A stretch of 64,000 nucleotides of DNA from Hemibagrus wyckioides (lineage: Eukaryota; Chordata; Actinopteri; Siluriformes; Bagridae). The stretch spans positions 4,523,699 through 4,587,698 of the forward strand of contig NC_080713.1 in the NCBI RefSeq assembly GCF_019097595.1, read 5' to 3'. The first letter of the stretch is position 1. Every line of letters starts with the position of its first letter. This document shows, one piece after another, positions 53,909-64,000 of this stretch. The translations under genes and the position numbers were made by a program. Under the pieces are notes generated by a model. The model searched no databases, was not told the origin of the DNA, and saw only the letters and a list, made by a program, of their open reading frames with translations.

Positions 53909-55033
53909 GCAGAGAGTGTGATTATAAATGATTATAAACACCGGAGAGTGTGATTATAAATGATTATAAACACCAGAGAGTGTGATTATAAATGATTATA
54001 AGCACTAGAGAGTGTGATTATAAATGATTATAAACACCAGAGAGTGTGATTATAAATGATTATAAGCACTAGAGAGTGTGATTATAAATGATTATAAACA
54101 CCGGAGAGTGTGATTATAAATGATTATAAACACCAGAGAGTGTGATTATAAATGATTATAAGCACTAGAGAGTGTGATTATAAATGATTATAAACACCGG
54201 AGAGTGTGATTATAAATGATTATAAACACCAGAGAGTGTGATTATAAATGATTATAAGCACTAGAGAGTGTGATTATAAATGATTATAAACACAGGAGAG
54301 TGTGATTATAAATGATTATAAACACCAGAGAGTGTGATTATAAATGATTATAAGCACTAGAGAGTGTGATTATAAATGATTATAAACACCAGAGAGTGTG
54401 ATTATAAATGATTATAAGCACTAGAGAGTGTGATTATAAATGATTATAAACACCGGAGAGTGTGATTATAAATGATTATAAACACCAGAGAGTGTGATTA
54501 TAAATGATTATAAGCACTAGAGAGTGTGATTATAAATGATTATAAACACCGGAGAGTGTGATTATAAATGATTATAATCACCGGAGAGTGTGATTATAAA
54601 TGATTATAAACACCGGAGAGTGTGATTATAAATGATTATAAGCACTAGAGAGTGTGATTATAAATGATTATAATCACCGGAGAGTGTGATTATAAATGAT
54701 TATAAACACCGGAGAGTGTGATTATAAATGATTATAAGCACTAGAGAGTGTGATTATAAATGATTATAAACACCGGAGAGTGTGAATATAAATGATTATA
54801 AACACCAGAGAGTGTGATTATAAATGATTATAAACACCAGAGAGTGTGATTATAAATGATTATAAACACCAGAGAGTGTGATTATAAATGATTATAAACA
54901 CCAGGGAGTGTGATTATAAACGATTATAAACAAAGGAGAGTGTGATTATAAATGATTATAAACACCAGAGAGTGTGATTATTAATGATTATAAACAAAGG
55001 AGAGTGTGATTATAAATAATTATACACCAGAGG
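53909..55033 (-). repeat. 32-bp minisatellite array 2 (about 35 copies), inverted relative to array 1
   Basis: The + strand unit TGATTATAAA CACCAGAGAGTG TGATTATAAA is the reverse complement of the array-1 unit. Variants CACCGG, CACCAG and GCACTAG follow one another in a repeating three-unit order over much of the array (a 96-bp higher-order repeat), with AATCACCGG and AACAAAGG variants near the right end. Confidence 0.96.
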
Positions 55034-56263
55034 ACCTGCAGCTTTAATTTAATTTATTTTTGGTCAACAATGACATGTTCTTCTGTTCTTCAAGCAGGTA
55101 AATGGTAATAAATAGAAGTGCAGTTGAAAAAGTCAATAGCAAGTAAACTGTCTGATCACATACTGCTCATGAAACAAGCATGATGCTGTAATAACCGTAC
55201 TCAACACTGGTCTTGTGAGGGTCACGTTTGGTTTTCATTGATTCGTTGCAACAGTAGATTATCCTTCTGGTGCACAAAGCATGACCAGGGACTGTATGCA
55301 GAGACTGAGAGACCTCCTGACCGAACCCCAGGCTGTGCATGGACAATCTTATCGAACCAGCCCCCATGGAACTGGTAAGCATTCATAACAGCCAATTTCA
55401 AAAGGTCACTTTGGACAGGATCTTCGGAGCAAGAGGATGGACTTCACCATTCATATCTAGTGGAGCCTCGGACACTTCGGTCATGTCCATGCCGACTACT
55501 GCTTCATCATTACGAAAATCCATACACTCTCCAGTAGAAGAGTCCAGAAGAAAGTCCCTAGTGAAGGGTAAAGTAAGCAATAAAATCATGAACACACGCC
55601 TCCCCACTGTCTCAAGTCATGTTTTTAAATGAACTGTTCAGTAATTATTCCTTGCCCAACTTTGACTTCACCGTGTTCTAGCGGCATTGTTGTCTATGGA
55701 CTTGATAATAAGGATCTGCAATGTTGCTCTATTCCCGTTAGTATTGCCGAACCCAACTATCCAGAGGTCAAACATGATTAATGATGGAAGAGAATTGAAT
55801 ACTGAGCATCATGCTACTTGCTGTCTGATTAGAGTTTATAGCGACAAGAAATCTACAGAGGCTAAATCCAGGTATTTTAACTGAAGGCTTGATTAAAAAG
55901 AGTGAATAAATGACTAACGCAAATAGTACAGAATGCCGAAAACAATCAAGGGTTAATTCTATAAACGAGCTATAAGATTCAGATCAGATCTGATTCTGAT
56001 ATCTGGGTTGTGTGGAATAAACACACACTTTTCTGTCCGATCTTCTTTAAACAAAACATTCTATTTTCATTTGTCGATAAATCTGATGCCGCGTCTCCCG
56101 AACAGGACGTGAGACTGTGTCTCAGTATTGTCCTTGCACAATGACACAAATCTAGGTAGGCATCGTCAGGGCCATGTCCTGAGGCTATGCAAGACATTTC
56201 ATGCCAGCGCCACTAACTGGTCAAAAGTTACAATAACACACCGGAAATACCTCCATCTAAGTG
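55034..56263. other. Unique sequence; weak coding candidate at 55.3-55.6 kb
   Basis: 55339-55632 has open frames on both strands (+ 97 codons with a Ser/Thr-rich product; - containing GECMDFRNDEAVVGMDMTEV). A CTG-GTAAGC donor-like site lies at about 55374. Neither protein is recognisable and no partner exon is evident, so I do not call a gene. Confidence 0.3.
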
Positions 56264-56620
<357 letters not shown>

Positions 56621-56718
56621 ATCAGTTCACTGATCAGACCAGAGAACAGCTTGCAAGGCAAACAAATCTCAAAGAGGATCTGATACTGATGTTTAACAAA
56701 ACCACTAGCACACGGTGC

Positions 56719-56761
56719 ATACATTATTCCATACATTATTCCATACATTATTCCATACATT
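56719..56761 (+). repeat. Short (CATACATTATTC)n tandem repeat
   Basis: ATTATTCCATAC repeats about three and a half times with a 12-base period. Confidence 0.85.
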
Positions 56762-57518
56762 GATTGGTTCTATTTTCCACACATGCTTTGTTGCATTCTC
56801 ATCCAGACCTTGACAATGTCTGCGCTCTAGACACACTGGAGAACATTCCAGAAGACAAATACAGCTTTAGCTATATTTGTGTATTGATATTTCCTTAACA
56901 TAGATATAAAGTCTACAGTTACTTTGTTTATCTTTAGATTTAATCCGACACCCAGTATGTATATTTAACGAGAGGATCCAGTTCTCTACAGCTCGCATTT
57001 ACTGTTATGGATCTTTGAGTAATTAAAACAATTTCCACCTACTGTATGATCTGCATATATAGAGAAAATCTTCTCTGATATCATTATACATAGTGATTCG
57101 GCTAAGTCTGAATCCTGAACTTGGTGCATTATGTTAAAATATTCGTTTCAGAACACAGACAGATTTCAGTTTCAACATGCTTGCTATAAGGGAAGCTCTT
57201 CGAGGAGACGTCTGCAATACACAGCATTTCACATCTCTGCTTCGTTTCTTTGCATCCCTGCAAGTTAACTGTTATGTCTGTGACTTTGTAAAATGACCTT
57301 TCCGAGGATTGTATAAGCTGCATTGATTATTCTGCACAGCACATCACTGACATACTCGTGCTTGCCCTCGCTTTTCTACAGTCTGGTTTCCGTTCTTAAA
57401 TGAAAGCATCTTACTTTAAATGTTGTTGTCATTTGGGTGCAGATTCCAATTTTTACTGGTCCATTAGCGGGTGTGAAACATAGTGGAATTGATGTCCTTT
57501 CTATTTGCGTTTGCTTAG
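56762..57518. other. No gene seen
   Basis: Unique AT-rich sequence. Confidence 0.5.
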
Positions 57519-57745
57519 CAGGGGTGGTGGTAGCTTAAATGGTTAAGGCTCTGGGTTGTTGATTGGGGTTCAAGCCCCAGTAATGTCAAGCTGCCAAAGT
57601 TGGGTCCCAGAACAAGGCCCTCAACCCCTCTTGCTCCAGGGGCTGCATCATGGCTGACCCTCCGCTCTGACACCAACCTTTCAATGATTGGATCACTGTG
57701 CAGTAATGTATTTGTAACAAATAAAGACTACTTAATTCAGAATAT
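57519..57745 (+). mobile_element. tRNA-derived SINE
   Basis: A box TAGCTTAAATG at 57531-57541 and a decayed B box GGTTCAAGCCC at 57567-57577, then CAAGCTGCCAAAGTTGGGTC, CAAGGCCCTCAACCC and an AATAAAGACTACTTAATTCA tail. The body order is that of a widespread fish tRNA-SINE. Different family from 12548-12750. Confidence 0.8.
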
Positions 57746-57794
57746 TTTCCTCTAAATTGATGAAAAAGTGTTTATATACCAGGGTAACAAAAGT

Positions 57795-58336
57795 ACAATG
57801 GAACCTCGGCATATGGATTTAATTCGTTCTGGAGGCAAATTTCTATTGTGAAATTTCCGTAAGAAAATAATGTAAATGCAGATAATGCGTTCTAGCCACC
57901 CAAAAATGTGACTAATATGACCAATATGAAGCGTACGTAAACTGGCTGCTTACAAAGAACTGACCCAAGCCAAGCATTCCATGTCAAGGCTCCTCACAGG
58001 AAGTCATGCCACCAAGCTTGGGGCTAAAATTAGAACAGACCACCAACACCCCAATCTGTCAAAAAACAAAAAAACGCCAGAAAAATCACCTAGCTTCTGA
58101 AAGCATGCCGAAGGTAACGTCGGTGTAGTGGGTTGAATCTTTCCAAACAGTTTTCGCTGACTGAAAAATAATTTGTAATCTTGTTTCAGTTGGCTTTTGC
58201 CTGGCTTTCCACTGACGCAAACAAGTTTTGAACGATTTCCAGACGTACCTGCGACTTAGCCGGCGTTCGGGTCAGGTTGGTTTCGTTCGCATGCCGAAAA
58301 TGCTTCCTATGTCGAAGCAAAATTTTTGCAAACTAC
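57795..58336 (+). mobile_element. MITE related to 31714-32011, truncated
   Basis: The left end ACAATGGAACCTCGGCATAT matches that MITE's terminus. The interior shares, inverted, GCATTCCATGTCAAGGCTCC and GAAGTCATGCCACCAAGCTT. The opposite terminus is missing; the segment ends near CTATGTCGAAGCAAAATTTT. Confidence 0.65.
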
Positions 58337-58410
58337 AATTATTAAAGTGAAAATTCGTAAGGGAGGGCCGAGGGTCCACAGTACTCTATATGCTTCCTCT
58401 TTTTCTTTGT

Positions 58411-58801
58411 ACACTGTACGGCTAAAAGTATGTAGAAACCTCACACAGATTCAGTATGAGGATCTTCCCCACACACACGTCTCAGAATGTCTTCATATTC
58501 TCTACAATGACATTTTTCCTTTTCTGGAATTAAATGGCCCATTAATCATCCAGCATGACAACGCAGATGTGCACAAAGCAAGCTTCATGAATTTGGTATG
58601 GTTGGTGTGGAACTCGAGAGCCCTGACCTCAACCCCACTGAACACCTTTAGGATGATATGGAACGTTAACTGCACACCCGGCTTCCTGACTTCCCCAACA
58701 ACAATGTCTGATCTCATTGATGCTTTCGTGGCTAAATGAGCACAGATTCACAAAAAAAGAGTAGAGGTGATGGTCAGGTGTCCATATACTTTTGAGCATG
58801 G
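58411..58801 (+). mobile_element. Internally deleted Tc1-like element, about 391 bp
   Basis: The ends GTACGGCTAAAAGTATGTAG and AGGTGTCCATATACTTTTGA are inverted repeats. The interior keeps a degenerate C-terminal transposase segment with a readable IIQHDNADVHKASF (second Asp region) and a LTSTPLNTFRMIW remnant where the final Glu should be, so the catalytic Glu is lost. N-terminal two thirds deleted. Confidence 0.75.
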
Positions 58802-58853
58802 AGTATGCCCTCTTTATTAATTTGCAGGCTATATGTCGTATGATTGGATGGAT

Positions 58854-58856
<3 letters not shown>

Positions 58857-58886
<30 letters not shown>
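58857..58886 (+). repeat. (CT)n microsatellite
   Basis: About 14 CT units. Confidence 0.9.
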
Positions 58887-58893
<7 letters not shown>

Positions 58894-59196
58894 AGCAGAG
58901 GTCAGCTGTAACGGGGTCACACAAGCACCAGCCAGATAATGAAACAGTGTAGGATGTCTGATGTAATCATCATTGGAAAGCGAGTGCATGTGCTACACAA
59001 CTACACACTTTCCAGCACAGCACTGTAGGACAGATCACCTGCCTTACGTCTGGCTTTACAAACACTGCATGAATCGTCTGAATGCAAATAAGGATAGGAA
59101 AGTCAAGGATCCTTGGATGGATAATTTTCTGTCATTTCTTTTGTCTGTAATTGAGATTAATAAACCAAGCATGGGTCATTTCTCTCACACTGAGTG
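58887..59196. other. No gene seen
   Basis: Short unique stretch. Confidence 0.5.
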
Positions 59197-59269
59197 ACAG
59201 ATAGATAGATATACAGACAGATAAATGGATATGGTTCTGTTGATAAATAATGACATAGATAGACAGGTG

Positions 59270-59365
<96 letters not shown>
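59197..59365 (+). repeat. (GATA)n array
   Basis: A solid run of about 24 GATA units from about 59268, preceded by imperfect ones. Confidence 0.95.
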
Positions 59366-59367
<2 letters not shown>

Positions 59368-59379
59368 GACAGACAGACA

Positions 59380-61710
59380 GTTGTTGTGTTGTTGTTGTGC
59401 TGTGTTGTGTTGTTGTTGTGCTGTGTTGTGTTGTTGTTGTGTTGTGGTGTTGTTGTGCTGTGTTGTTGTTGTGCTGTGTTGTGTTGTTGAGTTGTTGTTG
59501 TGTTGTGGTGTTGTGTTATGTTGTTATGTTGTGTTGTGGTGTTGTGTTGTTTTGTTGTGTTGTTGTTGTGTTGTGGTGTTGTGTTATGTTGTTATGTTGT
59601 GCTGTGTTGTGTTGTGCTGTGTTATTGTGTTGTGTTGTGCTGTGTTATTGTGTTGTGTTATGTTTTGTTGTTGTGCTGTATTGTGGTGTGGTGTGTTGTG
59701 TTGTTGTGTTGTGGTGTTGTGTTGTTGTTGTGTTGTTGTGTTGTGGTGTTGTGCTGTTGTTGTGTTGTTGTTGTGTTGTGCTGTGTTGTGGTGTTGTTGT
59801 GTTGTGTTGTGCTGTGTTGTTGTGTTCTGTTATGTTCTGTTATGTTGTGTTGTTGTGTTGTTGTTGTGTTGTTGTGCTGTGTTGTTGTTGTGTTGTTGCA
59901 TTGTTGTTGTGTTGTGCTGTGTTGTTGTTGTGTTGTTGTTGTTGTGTTGTTGTGTCATGTTGTGCTGTGTTGTTGTGTTGTGTTGTTGTGTTGCTGTGTT
60001 ATGTTGTGTTGTGGTGTTGTGTTGTTGTTGTGTTGTGGTGTTGTGTTATGTTGTTATGTTGTGCTGTGTTGTGTTGTGCTGTGTTATTGTGTTGTTGTGT
60101 TGTGTTGTTTGTGTCGTGTTGTGTCATGTTGTGCTGTGTTGTGTTGTTGTTGTTATGTTGTTGTGTCATGTTGTGCTGTGTTGTGTTGTTGTTGTTATGT
60201 TGTTGTGTCATGTTGTGCTGTGTTGTTGTGTTGTTGTGTTGTTGTTGTTGTGTTGTTGTTGTTGTGTTGTGTTGTGGTGTTGTGTCATGTTGTGCTGTGT
60301 TGTTGTGTTGTGTTGTTGTGTTATGTTGTGTTGTGGTGTTGTGTTGTTTGTGTTGTGTTGTTTGTGTTGTGTTATGTTGTTGTTGTTGTGTTGTGTTGTG
60401 TTGTGTTGTGTTGTGTTGTGGTGTTGTGTTGTTTGTGTTGTTTGTGTTGTGTTGTGTTGTTTGTGTTGTGTTGTTTGTGTTGTGTTGTGTTGTGGTGTTG
60501 TGTTGTTTGTGTTGTGTTGTGTTGTGGTGTTGTGTTGTGTTGTTTGTGTTGTGTTGTTGTGTTGTGTTTTGTTGTTGTGTTATGTTGTGTTGTTGTGTTG
60601 TTTGTGTTGTGTTGTTGTGTTGTTTGTGTTGTGTTGTTGTGTTGTGTGGTGTTGTGTTGTGTGGTGTTGTGTTGTTTGTGTTGTGTTGTTTGTGTTGTGT
60701 TGTGTTGTGTTGTGGTGTTGTGTTGTGGTGTTGTGTTGTGTTGTGGTGTTGTGTTGTGTTGTTGTGTTGTTTGTGTTGTGGTGTTGTGTTGTTTGTGTTG
60801 TGTTGTTTGTGTTGTGTTGTTGTGTTATGCTGTGTTGTTGTGTTGTTTGTGTTGTGTTGTTGTGTTGTGTTGTTGTGTTGTTGTGTTGTGTTATGTTATG
60901 TTGTTGTGATGTTGTGTTGTGTTGTGTTGTTGTGTTGTGTTGTGGTGTTGTGGTGTTGTGTTGTGGTGTTGTGTTGTGTTGTTGTGTTGTGGTGTTGTGT
61001 TGTTTGTGTTGTGTTGCTGTGTTGTGTTGTTGTGTTATGTTGTGTTGTTGTGTTGTTTGTGTTGTGTTGTTGTGTTGTGTTGTGTTGTTGTGTTATGTTA
61101 TGTTGTTGTGATGTTGTGTTGTGTTGTTGTGTTGTTTGTGTTGTGTTGTTGTGTTGTTTGTGTTGTGTTGTTGTGTTGTGTTGTTTGTGTTGTGTTGTTG
61201 TGTTGTGTTGTTTGTGTTGTGTTGTGTTGTGTTGTTTGTGTTGTTTGTGTTGTGTTGTGTTGTTGTGTTTGTGTTGTGTTGTGTTGTGTTGTGGTGTTGT
61301 GTTGTGTTGTTTGTGTTGTGTTGTTTGTGTTGTTGTGTTATGTTGTGGTGTTGTGTTGTGTTGTGTTGTTGTGTTGTGGTGTTGTGTTGTTGTGTTGTTT
61401 GTGTTGTGTTGTGTTGTGTTGTGGTGTTGTGTTGTGTTGTGTTGTGTTGTTTGTGTTGTGTTGTTTGTGTTGTGTTGTTGTGTTGTGTTGTTTGTGTTGT
61501 GTTGTTGTGTTGTGTTGTTGTGTTGTTGTTGTGTTGTTTGTGTTGTGTTGTTGTGTTGTGTTGTTTGTGTTGTGTTGTTTGTGTTGTGTTGTTGTGTTGT
61601 GTTGTTTGTGTTGTTGTGTTGTTTGTGTTGTGTTGTGTTGTTTGTGTTGTGTTGTTTGTGTTGTGTTGTTGTGTTGTTGTGTTGTTGTGTTGTTGTTGTG
61701 TTGTTGTGTG
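59380..61710 (+). repeat. 2.3-kb G/T-only array of TTG and TGTTG units
   Basis: Built from TTG triplets, TGTTG pentamers and TTTGTGTTGTG variants with few A or C. Unit composition drifts from left (TTGTTGTGCTG) to right (TTGTTTGTGTTG). Stop-free Cys/Val/Leu frames up to 774 codons and Asn/Thr/Gln/His frames on - are artefacts. Confidence 0.95.
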
Positions 61711-62615
61711 TGCCACAGTAGCGATCGCAGTCTATATCTTTATCTTCTATCTATAGTTAATGGCTCTTGCTTTCTCCCAGTTTTGTGGCTGTTTGTTTTG
61801 CACTTTATAAAAGAACTCATCCGCACTGGCCTCCACCTCGGCCTCCATTTCGAGACCGATCGCTTGACCTCTTCCTGCAGAACTAGAAAGTGTGCGGCGT
61901 ATGTAAGCTCCGAGTCACTCGGCTCAAGGGAAAGATTCCTGATGATTCCTCACTAAGCCGACAGTTAAAATAGTGCTTTCAGTCGTCATAAATAGACAAG
62001 GATTAAGTAAGAATGTTTACTCAGCTACTCTTTGTGCATGTCCACATTAAAAATGGCTGATTGTGTCTGAATGGCATTTACGCATAAGGGCTTTCCACAG
62101 AGCTCGGGCCTGCCACAGGTGTTTTATGTGATGTACTTCGGAGCTCAGGAGGTCCATTTAAATCAGATCAATAATATTTCTGGGTAAAGTACCATCCATC
62201 AGCCATCCCGCTGCTTTACCTTTTCCTTTGGGCTTTCAGGTCTATTACACATACATGAACACACATGAGTAAGATATACAGAGAGGAAGAGGAAGAGCGC
62301 TAGGTCATGAAACACTGGGCTAAAATATAGCGAAAAGAACCCATGCACATAAAAAGTTTGATAATCATCTTGATGCTGATGTGATTAAGCTGTCTACCTT
62401 TACTTTTTTATATTCTTACTGTACAAAGCATGTATCCAAATATCAGCCTGGCAGCAGCACTGAGCCACTGCTTTCCCACTGATGTTCTGTCTATTTATAC
62501 CCCTGACACAAAACCTCGCAGCACAGCCAGCTCCTGAAATAAACTGACACCGAAATCAATTTGTTTGTGTGAGAGAGCAGTCCATGAGAGCGTAAGTAGA
62601 TTTAGGCAAAGCTGA
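61711..62615. other. Unique sequence; no gene seen
   Basis: Balanced, repeat-free DNA that could include conserved non-coding elements. No coding frame. Confidence 0.45.
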
Positions 62616-62643
62616 GAGGGTGGGGGGTTGGGGGGGGGGGGCT
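62616..62643 (+). other. G-run
   Basis: GGGTGGGGGGTTGG followed by about twelve G; G4-prone but short. Confidence 0.7.
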
Positions 62644-62924
62644 TTTGGGATGGAGCGATAGAGAGAGAGAGAGATAGAGAGACTTGTATGACTTGTGTAT
62701 TCATTTCAAACAAGTAGAGAGTCTAACTGTGCTGTTCTGACATGTTTCTCTGAGCCATGTCGAGTCCAGTGAGCTCTGTGGACCTCAAATATAAAACCTG
62801 AGCTAAATGTATGTGTGTGTGTGTGGTTGGGGGGGATTATGGGTAAGAGCAGAAAAACAGGCAGAGAAGACGAGCGCTGAGAGATACAGATCATTTCTCA
62901 TAATAGGGGGTTACGAAATCATAT
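62644..62924. other. No gene seen
   Basis: A GA run at about 62661-62682 and a short GT run at 62811-62825. Confidence 0.5.
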
Positions 62925-62975
62925 TTATTTATTATATATATTACATATATTTATTTATTTATTTATTATCATTTT

Positions 62976-63036
<61 letters not shown>

Positions 63037-63066
63037 TTTTTTTATTTTTTTATTTTTTATTTTTTC
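62925..63066 (+). repeat. (TTTA)n/(TTTTTA)n array
   Basis: TTTA tetramers passing into T-rich units at the right end. Confidence 0.93.
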
Positions 63067-63143
63067 AGGGAAGATTTTAAGTTTGTCACTAGCACTTCAG
63101 AATAGAAATCGACTTATCAGGTATTTTCCGACAATATAAACAA

Positions 63144-63500
63144 ATTAATAATTTTGATTCTCTGTGAGTCTGATATAAAGAGTCAGGACACTGTTGGCTT
63201 TCAGTGTGTTTTTTTCCCCTCTGTTGGATAACCTTACTGGTTGAAGATGAAATTTGAGCTGATTTTTAGACGAACAAGCGCTCGGAGCATCTCAGAGAGC
63301 AGAAATGGGTTTGATATCAACATTTACTTTGAAGATACATTTAAGTGGCAAGAAATGAACCGTTTTTGTTGGTTTGGAACTTTCCTATGAAAAATCGCCA
63401 CTAGAAGGCTACATGAAAACAGAAATACTTATGAAACACCAGAAATCTTTAAAACTCTGAGTGTCTACTTCGAAATGAGCTTCATATGAACCTCCACTTA
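63144..63500 (+). repeat. Unclassified roughly 350-bp dispersed repeat, copy B
   Basis: Diverged copy of 10383-10732 in the same orientation: GAGTCTGATATAAAG, TGTTGGCTTTCAGTGTGTTT, GAGCATCTCAGAGAGCAGAA, TTGATATCAACATTTACTTT and AACCTCCACTTAG. Confidence 0.8.
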
Positions 63501-64000
63501 GCTCACCACTCAGCTAGGCTAGTTAGCAATCCAGAAGATGATGATATTCACGGATGAAAGTTGAAGCTTTAGCTGTTGAGCAGACTGTACAGACTCACAG
63601 GTCTGACTAAAAAGAATAAAGCGGCGCTGCATCACTCTCTTTAGGAGGTGATAAAGCGAGGGCTGAATCCCGCTGCACACCTATCAGCAGGGAGCCGAAG
63701 TGCATTGTGGGTATGTGATATGAAGTGAAAATAGACCGACCTAAAAACATTCAACTCACCGAAGATCACATATCTAATGCTATTAATTATATAGATTAAT
63801 GTGCACGTCTTTCAGCGTGGATTTTTACTTTAACCGAAACAATCAATTTCCTCCTCCGTGGTAATCTGTGAACGAATGATGTTCCGAGTGATTAGAGATA
63901 TGACTTTGTTCAATTATGCTCTCTGAAAAAGCATGGCATGAGATTTCTGCTGTAAAAATGACTGGCATAATTACACCTTCAGCTTTATCATGATTAATAT
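63501..64000. other. Unique sequence; no gene seen
   Basis: 63750-64000 is AT-rich but of high complexity, with TAATTA-type motifs, typical of conserved vertebrate non-coding elements; not provable here. Confidence 0.4.

Noticed and set aside
47605..55033. CRISPR-like repeated structure with regular 32-bp periodicity
   Set aside because: Units are directly contiguous with no unique spacers, and the setting is a vertebrate genome; this is a minisatellite.
55339..55632. A confident 97-codon gene
   Set aside because: No recognisable domain, and both strands are open; kept only as a weak candidate.
59366..61956. Cys/Val-rich frames up to 774 codons and an Asn/Thr/Gln-rich minus frame
   Set aside because: Translations of a G/T-only simple array.

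Overview
The window looks like a gene-poor, repeat-rich stretch of a teleost fish genome. The interspersed families resemble those I know from otophysan fishes, catfish in particular, but the species call is inference. Supporting signs are eukaryotic tRNA architecture, tRNA-derived SINEs, many Tc1/mariner remnants, a hAT element with 8-bp target duplications, a Ty3/Gypsy LTR retrotransposon, and extreme microsatellite and minisatellite content. No prokaryotic feature is visible. Most long open frames are translations of simple repeats (poly-Ser/Leu/Phe, poly-Cys/Val, His/Thr) and are not genes.

Layout. 0-15 kb: several kilobases of pyrimidine-only pentanucleotide arrays on the + strand (3.6-4.85, 8.1-10.1, 11.0-11.56 and 14.0-14.6 kb), two of them between direct repeats, plus old SINE-like fragments. 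15.4-16.2 kb: GGAT/GATA array. 17.0-20.0 kb: two inverted copies of a segment holding the C-terminal end of a Tc1-type transposase. 21.0-25.3 kb: the only convincing host gene, a CpG-rich promoter-like region with an RFX-type X-box palindrome and an NRF1-type site, followed by a 3.3-kb uninterrupted frame for a coiled-coil protein of 16 repeats. 26.1-30.4 kb: a 4.3-kb Ty3/Gypsy element on the minus strand with 186-bp near-identical LTRs, 5-bp target duplication, tRNA-Ser-type primer site and polypurine tract, but broken reading frames.

31-46 kb: a MITE, long GT/CA/TTTA/TTTC/ATCC arrays, a perfect 27-bp hairpin, a minus-strand tRNA-Pro(CGG) gene sitting inside a Tc1-like remnant, internally deleted Tc1 derivatives and a G-quadruplex-prone run. 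47.6-55.0 kb: two arrays of the same 32-bp minisatellite unit in opposite orientation, enclosing a hAT remnant, a SINE and a 0.8-kb TTC tract. 56-62 kb: TATC/GATA arrays, a SINE, MITEs and a 2.3-kb G/T-only array. 62-64 kb: mostly unique sequence, plus a second copy of a roughly 350-bp unclassified repeat also present at 10.4 kb.

No multi-gene pathway or operon-like system is encoded. The interest is in genome structure: inverted minisatellite arrays, a possibly transposon-embedded tRNA, a repeat-expanding coiled-coil gene, and a young retrotransposon copy that probably could not encode its own movement. Family names come from recalled similarity and could not be checked by search.
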